DNA from: an uncultured Acetatifactor sp.
Lineage (GTDB): Bacteria > Bacillota > Clostridia > Lachnospirales > Lachnospiraceae
Assembly: GCA_934402315.1 (NCBI GenBank)
Contig: CAKRTS010000017.1
Location: 17,365 to 81,364, forward strand
Reading direction: 5' to 3'
Length of the DNA: 64,000 nt
In this document: positions 34,971 through 44,786 of the stretch, piece after piece
Numbering within the stretch: the stretch's first letter is position 1
How the letters are laid out: the number at the start of each line of letters is the position of its first letter
Made by a program: the position numbers and the translations under genes
Notes under the pieces: model-generated
Told to the model about the DNA's origin: nothing
The model's input: the letters and a program-made list of their open reading frames with translations, nothing else
Databases searched by the model: none

Positions 34971-35807
34971 ATGTATGAATTTACCGATGACTGCCTGATA
35001 CATATCGATCAGATCGACGATGAGCACCGCCGGTTGTTTCAGATGCTCAACGAAGCCATCTCCTTAGCAGCGGAGACGGCCGATGTGTCTTCCATCGCAA
35101 AAAATCTTTTACAAAATCTAAAAAATTATGCCTCCACGCACTTTGCCCACGAGGAGGCTTATATGGAGAGTATTCACGACCCGGAGCTTCTCATCCAGAG
35201 GCAGGAGCATCTGCAGTTTACCGAAAAGGTGAACAGCTTTACGCTTGACACCTCTTCCCCCGAAGCCGCGAGAACCTCTCTCCAGGAGCTTCTCACTTAT
35301 CTGGTGCGCTGGCTTTACCGCCATATTCTCAGCAGCGATATGATGATCGGAAAAATGACCTCTGAGAATACCCCCGACTGTTTTGCCTTCACGGAGCAAT
35401 ACCGAACAGGGATTCCGCTTGTCGACGACGAGCATCAGCGCCTCTTTGAAATCATCCGGGAGGTAAACACCCTGATAAACAATGAGCTCCTTCATGACAA
35501 ATATGACGAAATCATGCATCTTCTCGAGGAACTGAAAAGCTACACCGAATTTCATTTCCACGACGAGGAGCTGCTTATGGAGCGCATCCAGTATCCCGGA
35601 CTCGCTGCACAGAAACGCGCACACGCCGCTTTCGTCGAACGCCTTGTGGAAATCGATCTGTCCGATCTCGACAATATGGACAACAACCAACAGGAATACC
35701 TGAACGAATTAATACAGTTTCTGCTCGGCTGGCTTTCCAACCATATTCTCGCGTCCGACAAAAAAATCGGCGAATACATCCGCCAGAACAACATCACTGT
35801 CGATTGA
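34971..35807 (+). CDS. Double-domain bacteriohemerythrin
   Basis: The protein has 278 residues with two hemerythrin folds, residues about 1-130 and 136-275. Each has the iron ligands: DDEHRRLF/DDEHQRLF, HFAHEEAYM/FHFHDEELLM, then HLQF/HAAF and a HILSSD/HILASD end. Each binds a diiron centre that holds O2 or senses it. Single-domain forms are more usual. AAAGGAG eight to nine bases before the ATG. Confidence 0.9.
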   Translation: MYEFTDDCLIHIDQIDDEHRRLFQMLNEAISLAAETADVSSIAKNLLQNLKNYASTHFAHEEAYMESIHDPELLIQRQEHLQFTEKVNSFTLDTSSPEAARTSLQELLTYLVRWLYRHILSSDMMIGKMTSENTPDCFAFTEQYRTGIPLVDDEHQRLFEIIREVNTLINNELLHDKYDEIMHLLEELKSYTEFHFHDEELLMERIQYPGLAAQKRAHAAFVERLVEIDLSDLDNMDNNQQEYLNELIQFLLGWLSNHILASDKKIGEYIRQNNITVD

Positions 35808-35818
35808 ACTGACTGATT

Positions 35819-36178
35819 CTAACGCACAGTCGCTCCGAACGGCATCAGCGCCAGCTTTGCCATCTTAAAGAACTGCTTTCCGAAGGGAATACCGATAATT
35901 GTCACACAGAGGACACAGCCCCAGACAGCGCTTGCAATCGCCATCGGTATTCCCGTCAGGATCAGCCAGAAGATATTGGCGATCAGGCTTGCCGCACCGC
36001 CGCCGTATGTAATCTCCTTGCCAAACGGGAAAAATGCCAGCCCCGCAAACTTAAAGCACTGACGTCCGATCGGAATACCGATAATGGTAATACACCAGAG
36101 GCATCCCAATATCAGCCATGACAGCCCGGAAACCGCACCTCCAAAAATGAACCACAATACATTACCCAGAAATTTCAT
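35819..36178 (-). CDS. YccF-family membrane protein
   Basis: The protein has 119 residues with two similar halves, each ending in ITIIGIPIGRQCFKFA and VTIIGIPFGKQFFKMA, which is the YccF/DUF307 repeat. About three to four membrane helices. AAGGAG seven bases before the ATG. Function in the family is unknown. Its own promoter at 36237-36265. Confidence 0.85.
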   Translation of the reverse strand: MKFLGNVLWFIFGGAVSGLSWLILGCLWCITIIGIPIGRQCFKFAGLAFFPFGKEITYGGGAASLIANIFWLILTGIPMAIASAVWGCVLCVTIIGIPFGKQFFKMAKLALMPFGATVR

Positions 36179-36236
36179 TCTTCTTTCTCCTTTTGTGTTA
36201 TTTAAGCCGGATTCGCAACCGCTTATTTTTCCTTTT

Positions 36237-36265
36237 ATTATATCGCTCCTTGGGCTTATCTTCAA
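36237..36265 (-). promoter_or_regulatory. Promoter of the YccF-family gene
   Basis: On the minus strand, TTGAAG and TATAAT are separated by 17 bases. Confidence 0.7.
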
Positions 36266-36300
36266 CGGAAAAATATAATCTGCCGCCTTTGGGGATAAAG

Positions 36301-36558
36301 TCAAGGTTCATCCTGTGTGAGAAGTTTTACTCCCAGCACCGTCGCCGGTATGCGATAGCTCGGCCTTAAATTTGACAGGACAACAACTGCCATATTTTTC
36401 TCCTTTGAAACTCCCAGATAACAATTATAGTTTCCGGTACCTCCGTTATGCCAGAGGATGCCGTTCTCTCTGTCGATAATCCACGCCATGCCGATTCTAG
36501 CACCAGCCTTCTTTTTTTGAAGCCAACTCTCCATCAAGAGATAACCGCCTAGAAGATG
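36301..36558 (-). pseudogene. C-terminal fragment of a serine hydrolase (beta-lactamase family)
   Basis: The visible protein of about 80 residues contains ARIGMAWIIDRENGILWHNG and the HNGGTGNY motif, the third active-site motif of the beta-lactamase-like family. The SxxK and YxN regions, about 250 residues, are absent, and the frame is closed by stops just upstream. It is therefore a broken gene. Confidence 0.75.
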
Positions 36559-37037
36559 CTGAATCTCTCAAGCATAATCAGCTTTTCCTCAAACATAAAC
36601 ATAATACTGCCCATTTGCGTTTTCATCATTTCCATTTATGCCAAGGTAGCAGCAAACTCCTCTACGCTTTCGCAGGAAATCCCATAGATCTTATGACTTG
36701 TCAGGCTGTTCACCAGAAAGTCATCCACCAGGTTCATCTCCTGTAAATCCTTCAAGATACCCTCCGTTCCCACAGTGCACCGGGGACAGGAGAAACCTTA
36801 TGCCATCCCTGTTTTCCAATGCACTATGCAGTTAAAATGTGAGTTTTTAAGCATAGAATCCATTGAAAAATAGAGATCTTAGAACAGCTTTTTGCTGTCT
36901 GACATTTAGAATATATGCTTAAGATAAATAATAACAGATTCAATATAAAAAGGCAAGAAAAATTTATGCTTCCACACAAGATTGGGAAATCGGCTAAACT
37001 TATGCATTGCCGTATATGACGTGTTTCCTATAAAGGC
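36559..37037. other. Decayed coding region
   Basis: Minus-strand frames here show short protein-like stretches (MNLVDDFLVNSLTSHKIYGI; MMKTQMGSIMFMFEEKLIML) interrupted by stops, then an AT-rich tail from about 36838. No complete gene is present. It looks like the remains of one or two genes left beside the fragment at 36301. Confidence 0.45.
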
Positions 37038-37949
37038 TCATGACTGCAAGGTTGCAAAATCTAAGCCATATTTTCTCTGCATTGTTTCCAGTACTTCGGG
37101 ATTCTCCAGCTGCACTATCTTATCCCCATCTCCTCCAGCCGTCATTCTGGGAATCAGAGTCAGCAGCAGACTTCTTTCCGCGGCTCTGCCCTCTTCTCTG
37201 CCCTCGGCCCTTCCTTCGGCTCTTCCTTCGGCCCTTCCTTCGGCCCTTCCTTCGGCCCTTCCTTCGACCCTTCCTTCCGCTCTGCCCTCTTCCCTGACGT
37301 CATCATCATGCAATAGCTCTTTCATGTACTCCGCCCTCCATTCTTCATTTCTCCGGGCTCTGCCTACGGCTTCCTCAATCTTGCGCGTCAGCGCACTTTC
37401 GGCTCTCCCCGTCCTGATATAATCATATAATTCTTTCAGATGCTCCGGTACTTCTTCGGAGCTGCTGACACAGTTATAAAAAACCTTCTCCGTGCCATCC
37501 CGTAGGCACAGCTCCTTATTCTCCTCGCAGCGGTTCTGAAAGGAGTACTTCACATATCCCAGTCCAAAGGGATCAAAGGTACAGATAAACAACACCTTTC
37601 CCTCCGGCAGCTCCCGATAAGACTTTCCCTTGTCCAGATGATCCATGTCCATCGCCGCCTGATAAAAGCGGCTTCGCTTCGGCAGCTCCAGCTTCTCCAC
37701 CGCCTGATGATTCAGGTTCTGCATCTCCGCGTCATAGATGTTGTTCCGGTCCCTCGTATACACATCCAGCCGGATCGGCTTGCCATCCGTTGTGTACCGG
37801 AACTGCCGCTCCGTCTGAACATCTTTCAGTTCCCCTACCGGATGAGCCAGCAGGCACTCCAAGACCTCCCGGCAAAGCTTCTTGTCCTCCATTACCTTGC
37901 CAAACATAAAATCATCCGCAATCGTCAGTTCCTCATACCGTTTTGCCAT
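37038..37949 (-). CDS. Rpn-family (PD-(D/E)XK) putative recombination-promoting nuclease
   Basis: The protein has 303 residues from the ATG at 37949 with GAGGAG upstream. The N-terminal domain has the family pattern TIADDFMFGKVMEDKKLCRE, then IRLDVYTRDRNNIYDAEMQN with the catalytic Asp/Glu pair of a PD-(D/E)XK nuclease. After about residue 210 a tail of (E-G-R-A)n repeats is followed by a C-terminal helix. Rpn proteins can cut DNA and promote recombination. Copies are often numerous in Lachnospiraceae. Confidence 0.85.
   Translation of the reverse strand: MAKRYEELTIADDFMFGKVMEDKKLCREVLECLLAHPVGELKDVQTERQFRYTTDGKPIRLDVYTRDRNNIYDAEMQNLNHQAVEKLELPKRSRFYQAAMDMDHLDKGKSYRELPEGKVLFICTFDPFGLGYVKYSFQNRCEENKELCLRDGTEKVFYNCVSSSEEVPEHLKELYDYIRTGRAESALTRKIEEAVGRARRNEEWRAEYMKELLHDDDVREEGRAEGRVEGRAEGRAEGRAEGRAEGRAEGREEGRAAERSLLLTLIPRMTAGGDGDKIVQLENPEVLETMQRKYGLDFATLQS
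37205..37285 (-). repeat. 12-base tandem repeat coding EGRA units in the Rpn-family gene
   Basis: About six near-perfect 12-base units (TTCCTTCGGCCC on the plus strand), with a few single changes, encode EGRA. As a multiple of three, unit gain or loss would keep the frame. Confidence 0.85.
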
Positions 37950-38171
37950 TCGCACTCTCCTCACTCTTTCCGCAGGAGAATATACCGGTACTCACACAGA
38001 ATCAAACTTCCGGTTTCCGCCATGTCTTCCCCCGCTCTATGATTGTCATTGGGTAACTAAGCAGGGATTTCTCTGAATTCATAGACATCGGCTTGCGCCG
38101 CACAGAAATTTGAAAATAGAAAATCTGCTTATGAGTATAGAATAGCAGAGGATTATTTATTTGTCAACACG

Positions 38172-38211
38172 AAAAAGCGCCAGTTCCGGTAAATGCCGGT
38201 TCTGGCGCTTC
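38172..38211 (-). terminator. Terminator of the giant beta-helix surface gene
   Basis: A stem of about 14 bases (AGCGCCAG and CCGG with complements) with a six-base loop is followed on the minus strand by a T-run. It lies 20 bases after the stop. Confidence 0.9.
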
Positions 38212-38231
38212 TTCATATCGCTGATTACGAA

Positions 38232-41200
38232 TTACTTACCATTCTTCTTTCTTCGGATTGCAAAAACCTCTGCAGCCCCTGCAACAGATGCCACGGCGAG
38301 CAGTACGATCCAGAGCGTATCATTCATCGTGTCTCCCGTCTTCGGTGCCTTGACGGTTGTATCTGCCGTATTCACACCGCTGCCTGCATTATTGCTGCTA
38401 TCGTTATTGCTGTTGTTATTATTGTTATTGCTGTTATTGTTGCCGCCATTATTGTCGGACGTATTCTTTGCAACCGTGAAGCTCGTGCTTGCGGTACCAT
38501 CCGTCCAGACAAGCTCAAAGGTATGGCTGCCTTCCGGTAACGTCTTGAGGAACTCCGGCTTAAAGGTGATGATCGTCGAGCCCTCTGTCACGGTATAATT
38601 ACTGGGATCAACCACTGTTCCGTCCACCAGTACCCTCAGGAACTTGGCAATTGCACCGCTTCCCCGGATGGCAAGGCTTCCGTCCGTATTCTCTGTCCAC
38701 GAACTGCCTGCCCCGTCAAGAATCTCGTACTGCACGGTAACCGTCAGCGTTACCGTATCCGTTGTGACAGATCCGGCTGCGTTGCTGATGACACAATAGT
38801 ACTGGAATCCGTTGCAGTCTGTATCTGTGACGCCTGACGTATAGCTTGCGCTGTTTGCACCGCTGATGTCGACAAATCCGTTTCCGTCATTCCTGTTAAT
38901 CTTCCACTGATACTTCAGATCCGTACCCGTTGCAGCCACCTCAAAGACTGCCCTTTCCCCTGCTTTCACAGAGGCATTTACAGGCTGCGTGCTGATAGTA
39001 GGAGCATCCACATGATACAGCTCGACTTTACCGGTCAGGGTCTTATGATTGCCACCCTCTGGCGTAAAGCGCCACATGTACTCCGTGTTGACCTCAACCT
39101 TGGTGTCACCGGACAGCACCCTGCCTTCCTCATCTACCCACTCCAGTGTACCAGCCGCAGGGCTCAGCGTGCTGCCATCCAGAGTCAGACCCGCATCTGC
39201 CAGCGTCTTACCGTCTGTGGTAATCCTGGTGTACTCAGGCTCACCGGTAGTATCCGCCTGCGTGATCGTGACTTTAAAGAGTTCACTGGAAATCTCATAG
39301 TAATCGGTATCGCCTGCCTTGGTAGCTTTGACAAAAACGGAGCCGACCTTAACCGGGGTCAGGACACCGTCTGCATCGATGGCCGCTTCGCCGGTACTGC
39401 TTTCATCAATGGTGTAGGTCACTGCGCCTGTGCCGGAGCCGCCGGTCGTGCCCAGTTTCAGCGTCTCGCCGAAGACCACGGTGTTGCCGCCGGTAATGGA
39501 CAGCGGAGCCTGACTATCTTTTTCCGTCAGGGTCAGAGTCAGTTTCTTAGTGAAATCCTTATAGTTGTCACTGGAAATCGTCACTGTCCAGCTGACAGTA
39601 TCTTTTATCTGACCGTCAGTCAGCATATACGTTATCGCGCCGGTGTCAGGATCAATGTCATACGATCCAACCTTTGCAGAACCCGTAACCGCGGGCGCGG
39701 AAATGCTGTATGTCCACTTTTCACCGTCAGGAAGATCGTAGATAAGGGGATAGGTCTTTTCCGTTCGGTCGTTGTACCTCCGTTGGAATTTGCACTCCTC
39801 CAATTCGCGTCCTTCAGCCTTGGTAATGGTAAATGTCCATGTATCCGCCGTCAGGTTTGTTGCGGCTTTATAGTTCTTGCCCTCAGTTGCATCAATTGCA
39901 AAGGTATAGGTACCCACATTTCTGGGCGCAGGCACAACCGCTGAGCCGTCCGCATAATACTTCACGGTAATTTCTACTGTATCAAAAAACCTAAACCCGA
40001 AATTAGCCTCTGTCAGCTCTTTATCGGCGCCGCTATAAACCAAATCCCACTTTGGATCGTTAATGTTAAAATAAAAATCGTCTGCCTTGATCTCAGCCTT
40101 TTGGATGGTATACTCCACAGATGCAGGGGCGGAGTAGCAGCCTTTCGCAAGGTCGAATAACCTAAAGCTGGCGATATAGCTGCCAGCATTGCCAGGCAGG
40201 TCGCCCGGATCGAGCGGCGTATTATCCGACGCGCTCCCCGCCGCGTAATCGATCGCAATCTTATCCTCATCTACCCCAACCTCAGCTGAAAGCTGGTTAA
40301 CAAACCCTGCTTCTTTTGCTTTCCTGTCGTAGATCAGGTCCTTAGGCGCCACAATGGTTATACTGCCGCCGTCGCCGTCCTTAATGGGACAGTCAGCCGC
40401 TTCACATTTAACAGTGATGGTCGCACCGCTTGCACTATAGCTCCAGTCGTGCTCGTGTCTATGGATGTACAAGCATTCGTATTCGCTCTTGCGGATTATG
40501 CTATAGTACGGATCTGCCGAATCCAACGAGAAGATATTCCTATAAAAGTTCTGATCGTCCGTCGCACCGTTTGCAATTTGAACCTCGCCGCCTGCTGTTG
40601 TGGGAAGCTCGCCTATGCTCACGCCAATCCGGGCATCGCTCGTCAGTCCTTCTCTAATGGTGATGGGCCTAGGCCACTCGTCGTTGGGTAGATAGACGTT
40701 ACTTGCCGTGCCGTTTTCACCGTTCTTCCAGTTGTTTATAATCTGCGCTTCGCCGGACACATTGAAGGTGCCGTCCATATATACGCCGCCTGCGCCACTG
40801 TCGTCGGTGGCAGAAGTATTGTTTCCGGTGATTGTGCCGCCGTTCATGGTGAACTCGCCGAATTGGCCCACATACACACCACCGCCGCCGTTCGCGGCAC
40901 TATTCGTATTTTCGGTGATTGTTCCGCCCTTCATGGTGAACTCGCCTCGGCTTGCTACATACACACCACCACCGCCGTCCGCGGCACCATTTGTATTCCC
41001 GGTGATCTCGCCGCCGTCCATGGTGAAAGTGCCAACTACATGCACACCGCCTCCGCCGTCCGCAGCGCTATTCGTATTCCCGGTAATTTTGCCATTGGTC
41101 ATCTTAAAAGTGCTGAGATGGTTCACATACACACCACCGCCACCGTTCTCGGCGCTATTCGTATTCCCGGTAATTTCGCCGCCGTTCATGTTGAAAGTGC

Positions 41201-44200
41201 TGCCATAGGCTTCCAAATACACACCACTACCGCCGTTCGCGTCACTATTCGTATTCCCGGTAATTTTGCCGCCCGTCATGTTGAAAATGCCGGAGCTGCC
41301 TACATGCACACCGCCACCATTTTTACCCGTATTTCCGGTGATTTCACCACCTTCGTTCATGGTGAACGTGCCACTTTTCACATACACACCGCCACTGTAG
41401 TGCGTACTTATATTTTGGGTGATTTTGCCGCCGCTCATGGTAAACTCGCCGCCGTTCACATACACACCACCGTATCCATCCGTATTTAAGGTGATTTCGC
41501 CACCGTTCATGTAAAACTTGCCACCGGCTACCTGCACACCACCGTTCGTCGTATTTCCAGTGATGGAACCACCGTTCATTGTGAACGTGCCACCGGCTAC
41601 CTGCACACTGCCCTGTTGTAAATGTTTATTTCCGGTGATGGAACCGTTCCACAGAGTGAGGGAACCCGCGACATATATACCACAGCCGTAGAGGCCGTCT
41701 TCGTGGGTGATCTTGCCGATCGATTCCGGTTTATCGGCGCAGTCAGTGATGACAAGGGATGCGCCGATTGCAACGGAGATGGCAGCCCAGTCATTTTTGC
41801 TGCAGGTAATCGTCTTTCCGTTTAAGCAAAGTTCTACATTATTATAGCTCTCTAGGCAAACCCATGTGTTATTGAGTTCCACATCCTTCGTCAGAAAGTA
41901 ATAGCCCGCTCCGTTAATTTCACTGAGCGTAGAAATAGCTGTCCACTTTTTATCGGTACCATGACTATGACTGTCGCTGCAGCCCTCCTTACCGCAGATA
42001 TAATGCTTATGCACGCCTTTTCGGAAGATGATTTCTCCGTTCTCAAAATCCGCACGGATGCCGGCGTCGCTGCTGAAAGTGCTCACATCAGCTTTCGTCA
42101 ACGAATAGCTGCCTGTGCCCTCGGCAATGACTGCCTCTTCGCCCACCACATTAATCGGGGTCTCCGTAATCACGCCGATCGCGTTCTCTTTCAACGTCCC
42201 GCTTACCTTGATGGTCTGCCCCTTAGGCAGACAGACATTGCTACTGATGCTGCCATTGGTAGTGATCTTCGTGTTTCCTGTAATCGTCACGTTCCCACCG
42301 ACAGTCACATTGCTACCCTCAGCATTCCTCACATACACACCGCCGGCATAGTTGTTAGGACTTCCGCTGACGTTATCGGTAAGGGTATTGCCGCTAACCT
42401 TGGCATTTTCGGTCATGGTGAACTTGCCACCGTTCACATACACGCCCGCTGCGCCGTAGTAGCCGCCGGAAGCGTCGTCATATCGGCTGTTGAAGGTGGC
42501 AGTGTTGTCGCTGACTTTGGCGTTGCCGCTCATGTTGAACGTACCGCTTTCGTCCACACGCACGCCGCCTGCACCGCCATCAGCGCCTGTATAGTAGTTT
42601 TCTGTGATTTCACCGCCGTACATTTTAAATGTACCGTTTTCCACATGCGCACCCACTGTAGTATTCCCGGTAATCTTACCGCCGTACATGTCAAGGCGAC
42701 CACCCGATATCAGTTGTATGCCATATTGAGTGGATGATCCAGTGATTTTGCCTGTACCTTTGCAGTCGCACAGAGTATAATTTCGACTCTGAAAGCGGAT
42801 CCCCCCGCTATATGTATAACCGTGCAGGCACAAGTTCACATTATAACTGTCCGATAAAGCTTCCCCCTTGCCAGTAAAATTTCCCACCAGGTAGTAGTTA
42901 CTGTACTTATCAGGCTCCACGATATTACTCAGTTTGGAAACGCCTATCCAGATCACATCAGGATGTTTAGGATTATGCGGGCATACTTCCTCGCCGCAGA
43001 TAGGGTGCTTTTGCAGCTCGTGTCTGAACATCTTCACTTCGTTTTCACCGTCCATACGGTAAGGAAAGTATCCCTGATCACTGATAAAATGTGCTGCTGC
43101 AACATCATCAGTCAGCTGACAACCTTCTCCTACCGTGGCAAACGTCAAGGGGCTGCCTTCGTTTGGCTGCACGTCCATAGTCACGCCAATGCTGGCTTTG
43201 TCCCCGAGTTCGTCGGCGATCGTGATGGTCACCGTATTATGATAATTCGTGGGCAGATAGACATTGTTGACCGTGCCATTGCCCGTGTTACCGCTGATCT
43301 TCACGTCACCGGACACTTTGAAGCTGCTGCCTTCCGTAACATACACGCCACCGCCGGCATTGTCTCCACGAGTGTAGGTCGCGGTGTTTTGGGTAATCGA
43401 GCCACCTTCCATGATGAAGGCACTACCACTACCCTCTGACACCTTTTCCAAATACACGCCGCCTCCCTGAGAAGATGTGTTGTTGTTGATTTCGCCGCCC
43501 GTCATAGTAAAGGTGCCGCTACCGCTAGCATCATCGTACACATACACACCGCCTCCGCTACAGTCATTAGCCTCATTGTTGCTGATGCTTCCGTTACTCA
43601 TGGTGAATGTGCCGGCTGTGTACACATACACACCGCCTCCTCCATATTTACCGATGGTATTATAGCTGATCGTGCCGCCGTACATATTAAACTCGCTACG
43701 ATACACATACACACCACCTCCTCCGGTTGGGGCGGAGTTTCCGGTGATTGTGCCACCGTACATATTAAATGTGCTATAAGTACTCACCCTCACACCGCCA
43801 CCTTCGTTTGGAGCGATGTTTTCGGTGATTATGCCACCGTACATGTTAAATTTGCCTCCATCACCCACAACCACACCAGTACCGGTGTATGTTGTGCCGT
43901 CGCTATTCTTACTGTGGGTGATAGTGCCCTTGCTTTGGCAGTCGCACAGAGTGAAGGTATATCCGTAATGCACGTAGATGACGCTATCCGTTGCCTCCAT
44001 CGTGATGTTATAACCGTTAAGACAGAGGACGATGTTATTATTAGCAGGCTCCCAGCTCGTCTTCAGCGTCACGTTTTGGGTCAGATAGTAGTAGCCCGCC
44101 GTAGTAATCTTAGACAAATCGTCAACGCCTGTCCATGCACTACTACCTGTAGGCAGCTTGTGGGACTCATCACCATGCTTACAGTCCGCGCCACAGATGA

Positions 44201-44612
44201 AATGATCCGTATGCTCGCCTGCCTGCACCGCCACAAGCGCGGGCGCGTTCATCGCATTGCAAATATTCTCCCAACGCGCCATATTCAGCCCGGCAGCCCG
44301 CTCGTCGGTCAACTTTGCCATAGCCTCGTCAATGGCTCCCAGCAACGCCTCGACCTCGTCCATGTTCTCCGCCGTCACCTCGTCCGGCAGGGCATCAATA
44401 AGCGCCTGCACAGCCTGTACCGCGTCCTGCTCATCGGTGTCTGCATCGCCCGCGTCACCGCCGCTGACATCGTTACCGCTGACGGTATCGCCGGTGGTGG
44501 AGAGCTCCTCCTGTTCTGTCACTGTTCCCGCGTTCTCTGCAAAGGTCGTCGTGGGCTGCATGGAAAGGCAGAGAGCAAGTGCCATGAACAGACTTAATAC
44601 TCGTTTCTTCAT
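38232..44612 (-). CDS. Giant cell-wall-anchored beta-helix surface protein
   Basis: The protein has 2126 residues with AAAGGAGG seven bases before the ATG. Signal peptide: residues 1-25. After a helical acidic segment, three similar modules each begin with an HxHxxCG cysteine-rich lead and W..V..L..I...GYYYLTxNVxL. Each continues into a right-handed beta-helix made of repeats like MNGGEITGNTNSAxNGGGGVYV. Later come MBG/Ig-like domains (SITGGNTVVFGETLKLG; STQPVNASVKAGERAVFEV), an Asn/Ser-rich linker and the sorting signal APKTGD followed by a membrane helix and a basic tail (RRKKNGK), a variant LPXTG for sortase. It probably sits on the cell wall as an adhesin or a glycan-binding filament. Beta-helix repeats of this kind also occur in autotransporters; no enzyme motif was seen. 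Confidence 0.88.
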   Translation of the reverse strand: MKKRVLSLFMALALCLSMQPTTTFAENAGTVTEQEELSTTGDTVSGNDVSGGDAGDADTDEQDAVQAVQALIDALPDEVTAENMDEVEALLGAIDEAMAKLTDERAAGLNMARWENICNAMNAPALVAVQAGEHTDHFICGADCKHGDESHKLPTGSSAWTGVDDLSKITTAGYYYLTQNVTLKTSWEPANNNIVLCLNGYNITMEATDSVIYVHYGYTFTLCDCQSKGTITHSKNSDGTTYTGTGVVVGDGGKFNMYGGIITENIAPNEGGGVRVSTYSTFNMYGGTITGNSAPTGGGGVYVYRSEFNMYGGTISYNTIGKYGGGGVYVYTAGTFTMSNGSISNNEANDCSGGGVYVYDDASGSGTFTMTGGEINNNTSSQGGGVYLEKVSEGSGSAFIMEGGSITQNTATYTRGDNAGGGVYVTEGSSFKVSGDVKISGNTGNGTVNNVYLPTNYHNTVTITIADELGDKASIGVTMDVQPNEGSPLTFATVGEGCQLTDDVAAAHFISDQGYFPYRMDGENEVKMFRHELQKHPICGEEVCPHNPKHPDVIWIGVSKLSNIVEPDKYSNYYLVGNFTGKGEALSDSYNVNLCLHGYTYSGGIRFQSRNYTLCDCKGTGKITGSSTQYGIQLISGGRLDMYGGKITGNTTVGAHVENGTFKMYGGEITENYYTGADGGAGGVRVDESGTFNMSGNAKVSDNTATFNSRYDDASGGYYGAAGVYVNGGKFTMTENAKVSGNTLTDNVSGSPNNYAGGVYVRNAEGSNVTVGGNVTITGNTKITTNGSISSNVCLPKGQTIKVSGTLKENAIGVITETPINVVGEEAVIAEGTGSYSLTKADVSTFSSDAGIRADFENGEIIFRKGVHKHYICGKEGCSDSHSHGTDKKWTAISTLSEINGAGYYFLTKDVELNNTWVCLESYNNVELCLNGKTITCSKNDWAAISVAIGASLVITDCADKPESIGKITHEDGLYGCGIYVAGSLTLWNGSITGNKHLQQGSVQVAGGTFTMNGGSITGNTTNGGVQVAGGKFYMNGGEITLNTDGYGGVYVNGGEFTMSGGKITQNISTHYSGGVYVKSGTFTMNEGGEITGNTGKNGGGVHVGSSGIFNMTGGKITGNTNSDANGGSGVYLEAYGSTFNMNGGEITGNTNSAENGGGGVYVNHLSTFKMTNGKITGNTNSAADGGGGVHVVGTFTMDGGEITGNTNGAADGGGGVYVASRGEFTMKGGTITENTNSAANGGGGVYVGQFGEFTMNGGTITGNNTSATDDSGAGGVYMDGTFNVSGEAQIINNWKNGENGTASNVYLPNDEWPRPITIREGLTSDARIGVSIGELPTTAGGEVQIANGATDDQNFYRNIFSLDSADPYYSIIRKSEYECLYIHRHEHDWSYSASGATITVKCEAADCPIKDGDGGSITIVAPKDLIYDRKAKEAGFVNQLSAEVGVDEDKIAIDYAAGSASDNTPLDPGDLPGNAGSYIASFRLFDLAKGCYSAPASVEYTIQKAEIKADDFYFNINDPKWDLVYSGADKELTEANFGFRFFDTVEITVKYYADGSAVVPAPRNVGTYTFAIDATEGKNYKAATNLTADTWTFTITKAEGRELEECKFQRRYNDRTEKTYPLIYDLPDGEKWTYSISAPAVTGSAKVGSYDIDPDTGAITYMLTDGQIKDTVSWTVTISSDNYKDFTKKLTLTLTEKDSQAPLSITGGNTVVFGETLKLGTTGGSGTGAVTYTIDESSTGEAAIDADGVLTPVKVGSVFVKATKAGDTDYYEISSELFKVTITQADTTGEPEYTRITTDGKTLADAGLTLDGSTLSPAAGTLEWVDEEGRVLSGDTKVEVNTEYMWRFTPEGGNHKTLTGKVELYHVDAPTISTQPVNASVKAGERAVFEVAATGTDLKYQWKINRNDGNGFVDISGANSASYTSGVTDTDCNGFQYYCVISNAAGSVTTDTVTLTVTVQYEILDGAGSSWTENTDGSLAIRGSGAIAKFLRVLVDGTVVDPSNYTVTEGSTIITFKPEFLKTLPEGSHTFELVWTDGTASTSFTVAKNTSDNNGGNNNSNNNNNNSNNDSSNNAGSGVNTADTTVKAPKTGDTMNDTLWIVLLAVASVAGAAEVFAIRRKKNGK
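40740..41640 (-). repeat. Tandem beta-helix repeats, about 84-96 bases each
   Basis: Ten or so imperfect repeats encode GGxITGNTNSAxNGGGGVYV units within the giant surface gene. Similar arrays lie near 42300-42690 and 43260-43890. Copy number is probably variable between strains. Confidence 0.7.
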
Positions 44613-44702
44613 ATAATCCTCCTTTAAAATATGTAAAGTCCCCAGTGTAAAAAAATTCGCACTATCCGCATTGTAAAACTACTTATAATTTGCTATATTC
44701 AT

Positions 44703-44731
44703 ACCATAATACACCATCCCATCCATGGCAA
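44703..44731 (-). promoter_or_regulatory. Possible promoter of the giant surface gene
   Basis: On the minus strand, TTGCCA and TATGGT are separated by 17 bases, about 90 bases before the start. The region is AT-rich and other boxes fit less well. Confidence 0.35.
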
Positions 44732-44786
44732 GTCAAGTGGTTTATGAAAAATATTGGGAAAATTATGAAAAAGGAATTTATCTGCT

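Noticed and set aside
37205..37285. Short direct repeats resembling a CRISPR or replication-origin iteron
   Set aside because: The 12-base units are contiguous and encode EGRA in the Rpn-family frame.
43914..44597. Long plus-strand ORFs across 38-44.6 kb (for example 41961-42737 and 43914-44597)
   Set aside because: They are frames opposite the 2126-residue surface gene, with no ribosome site and no family match; long antisense ORFs are common opposite low-complexity genes.
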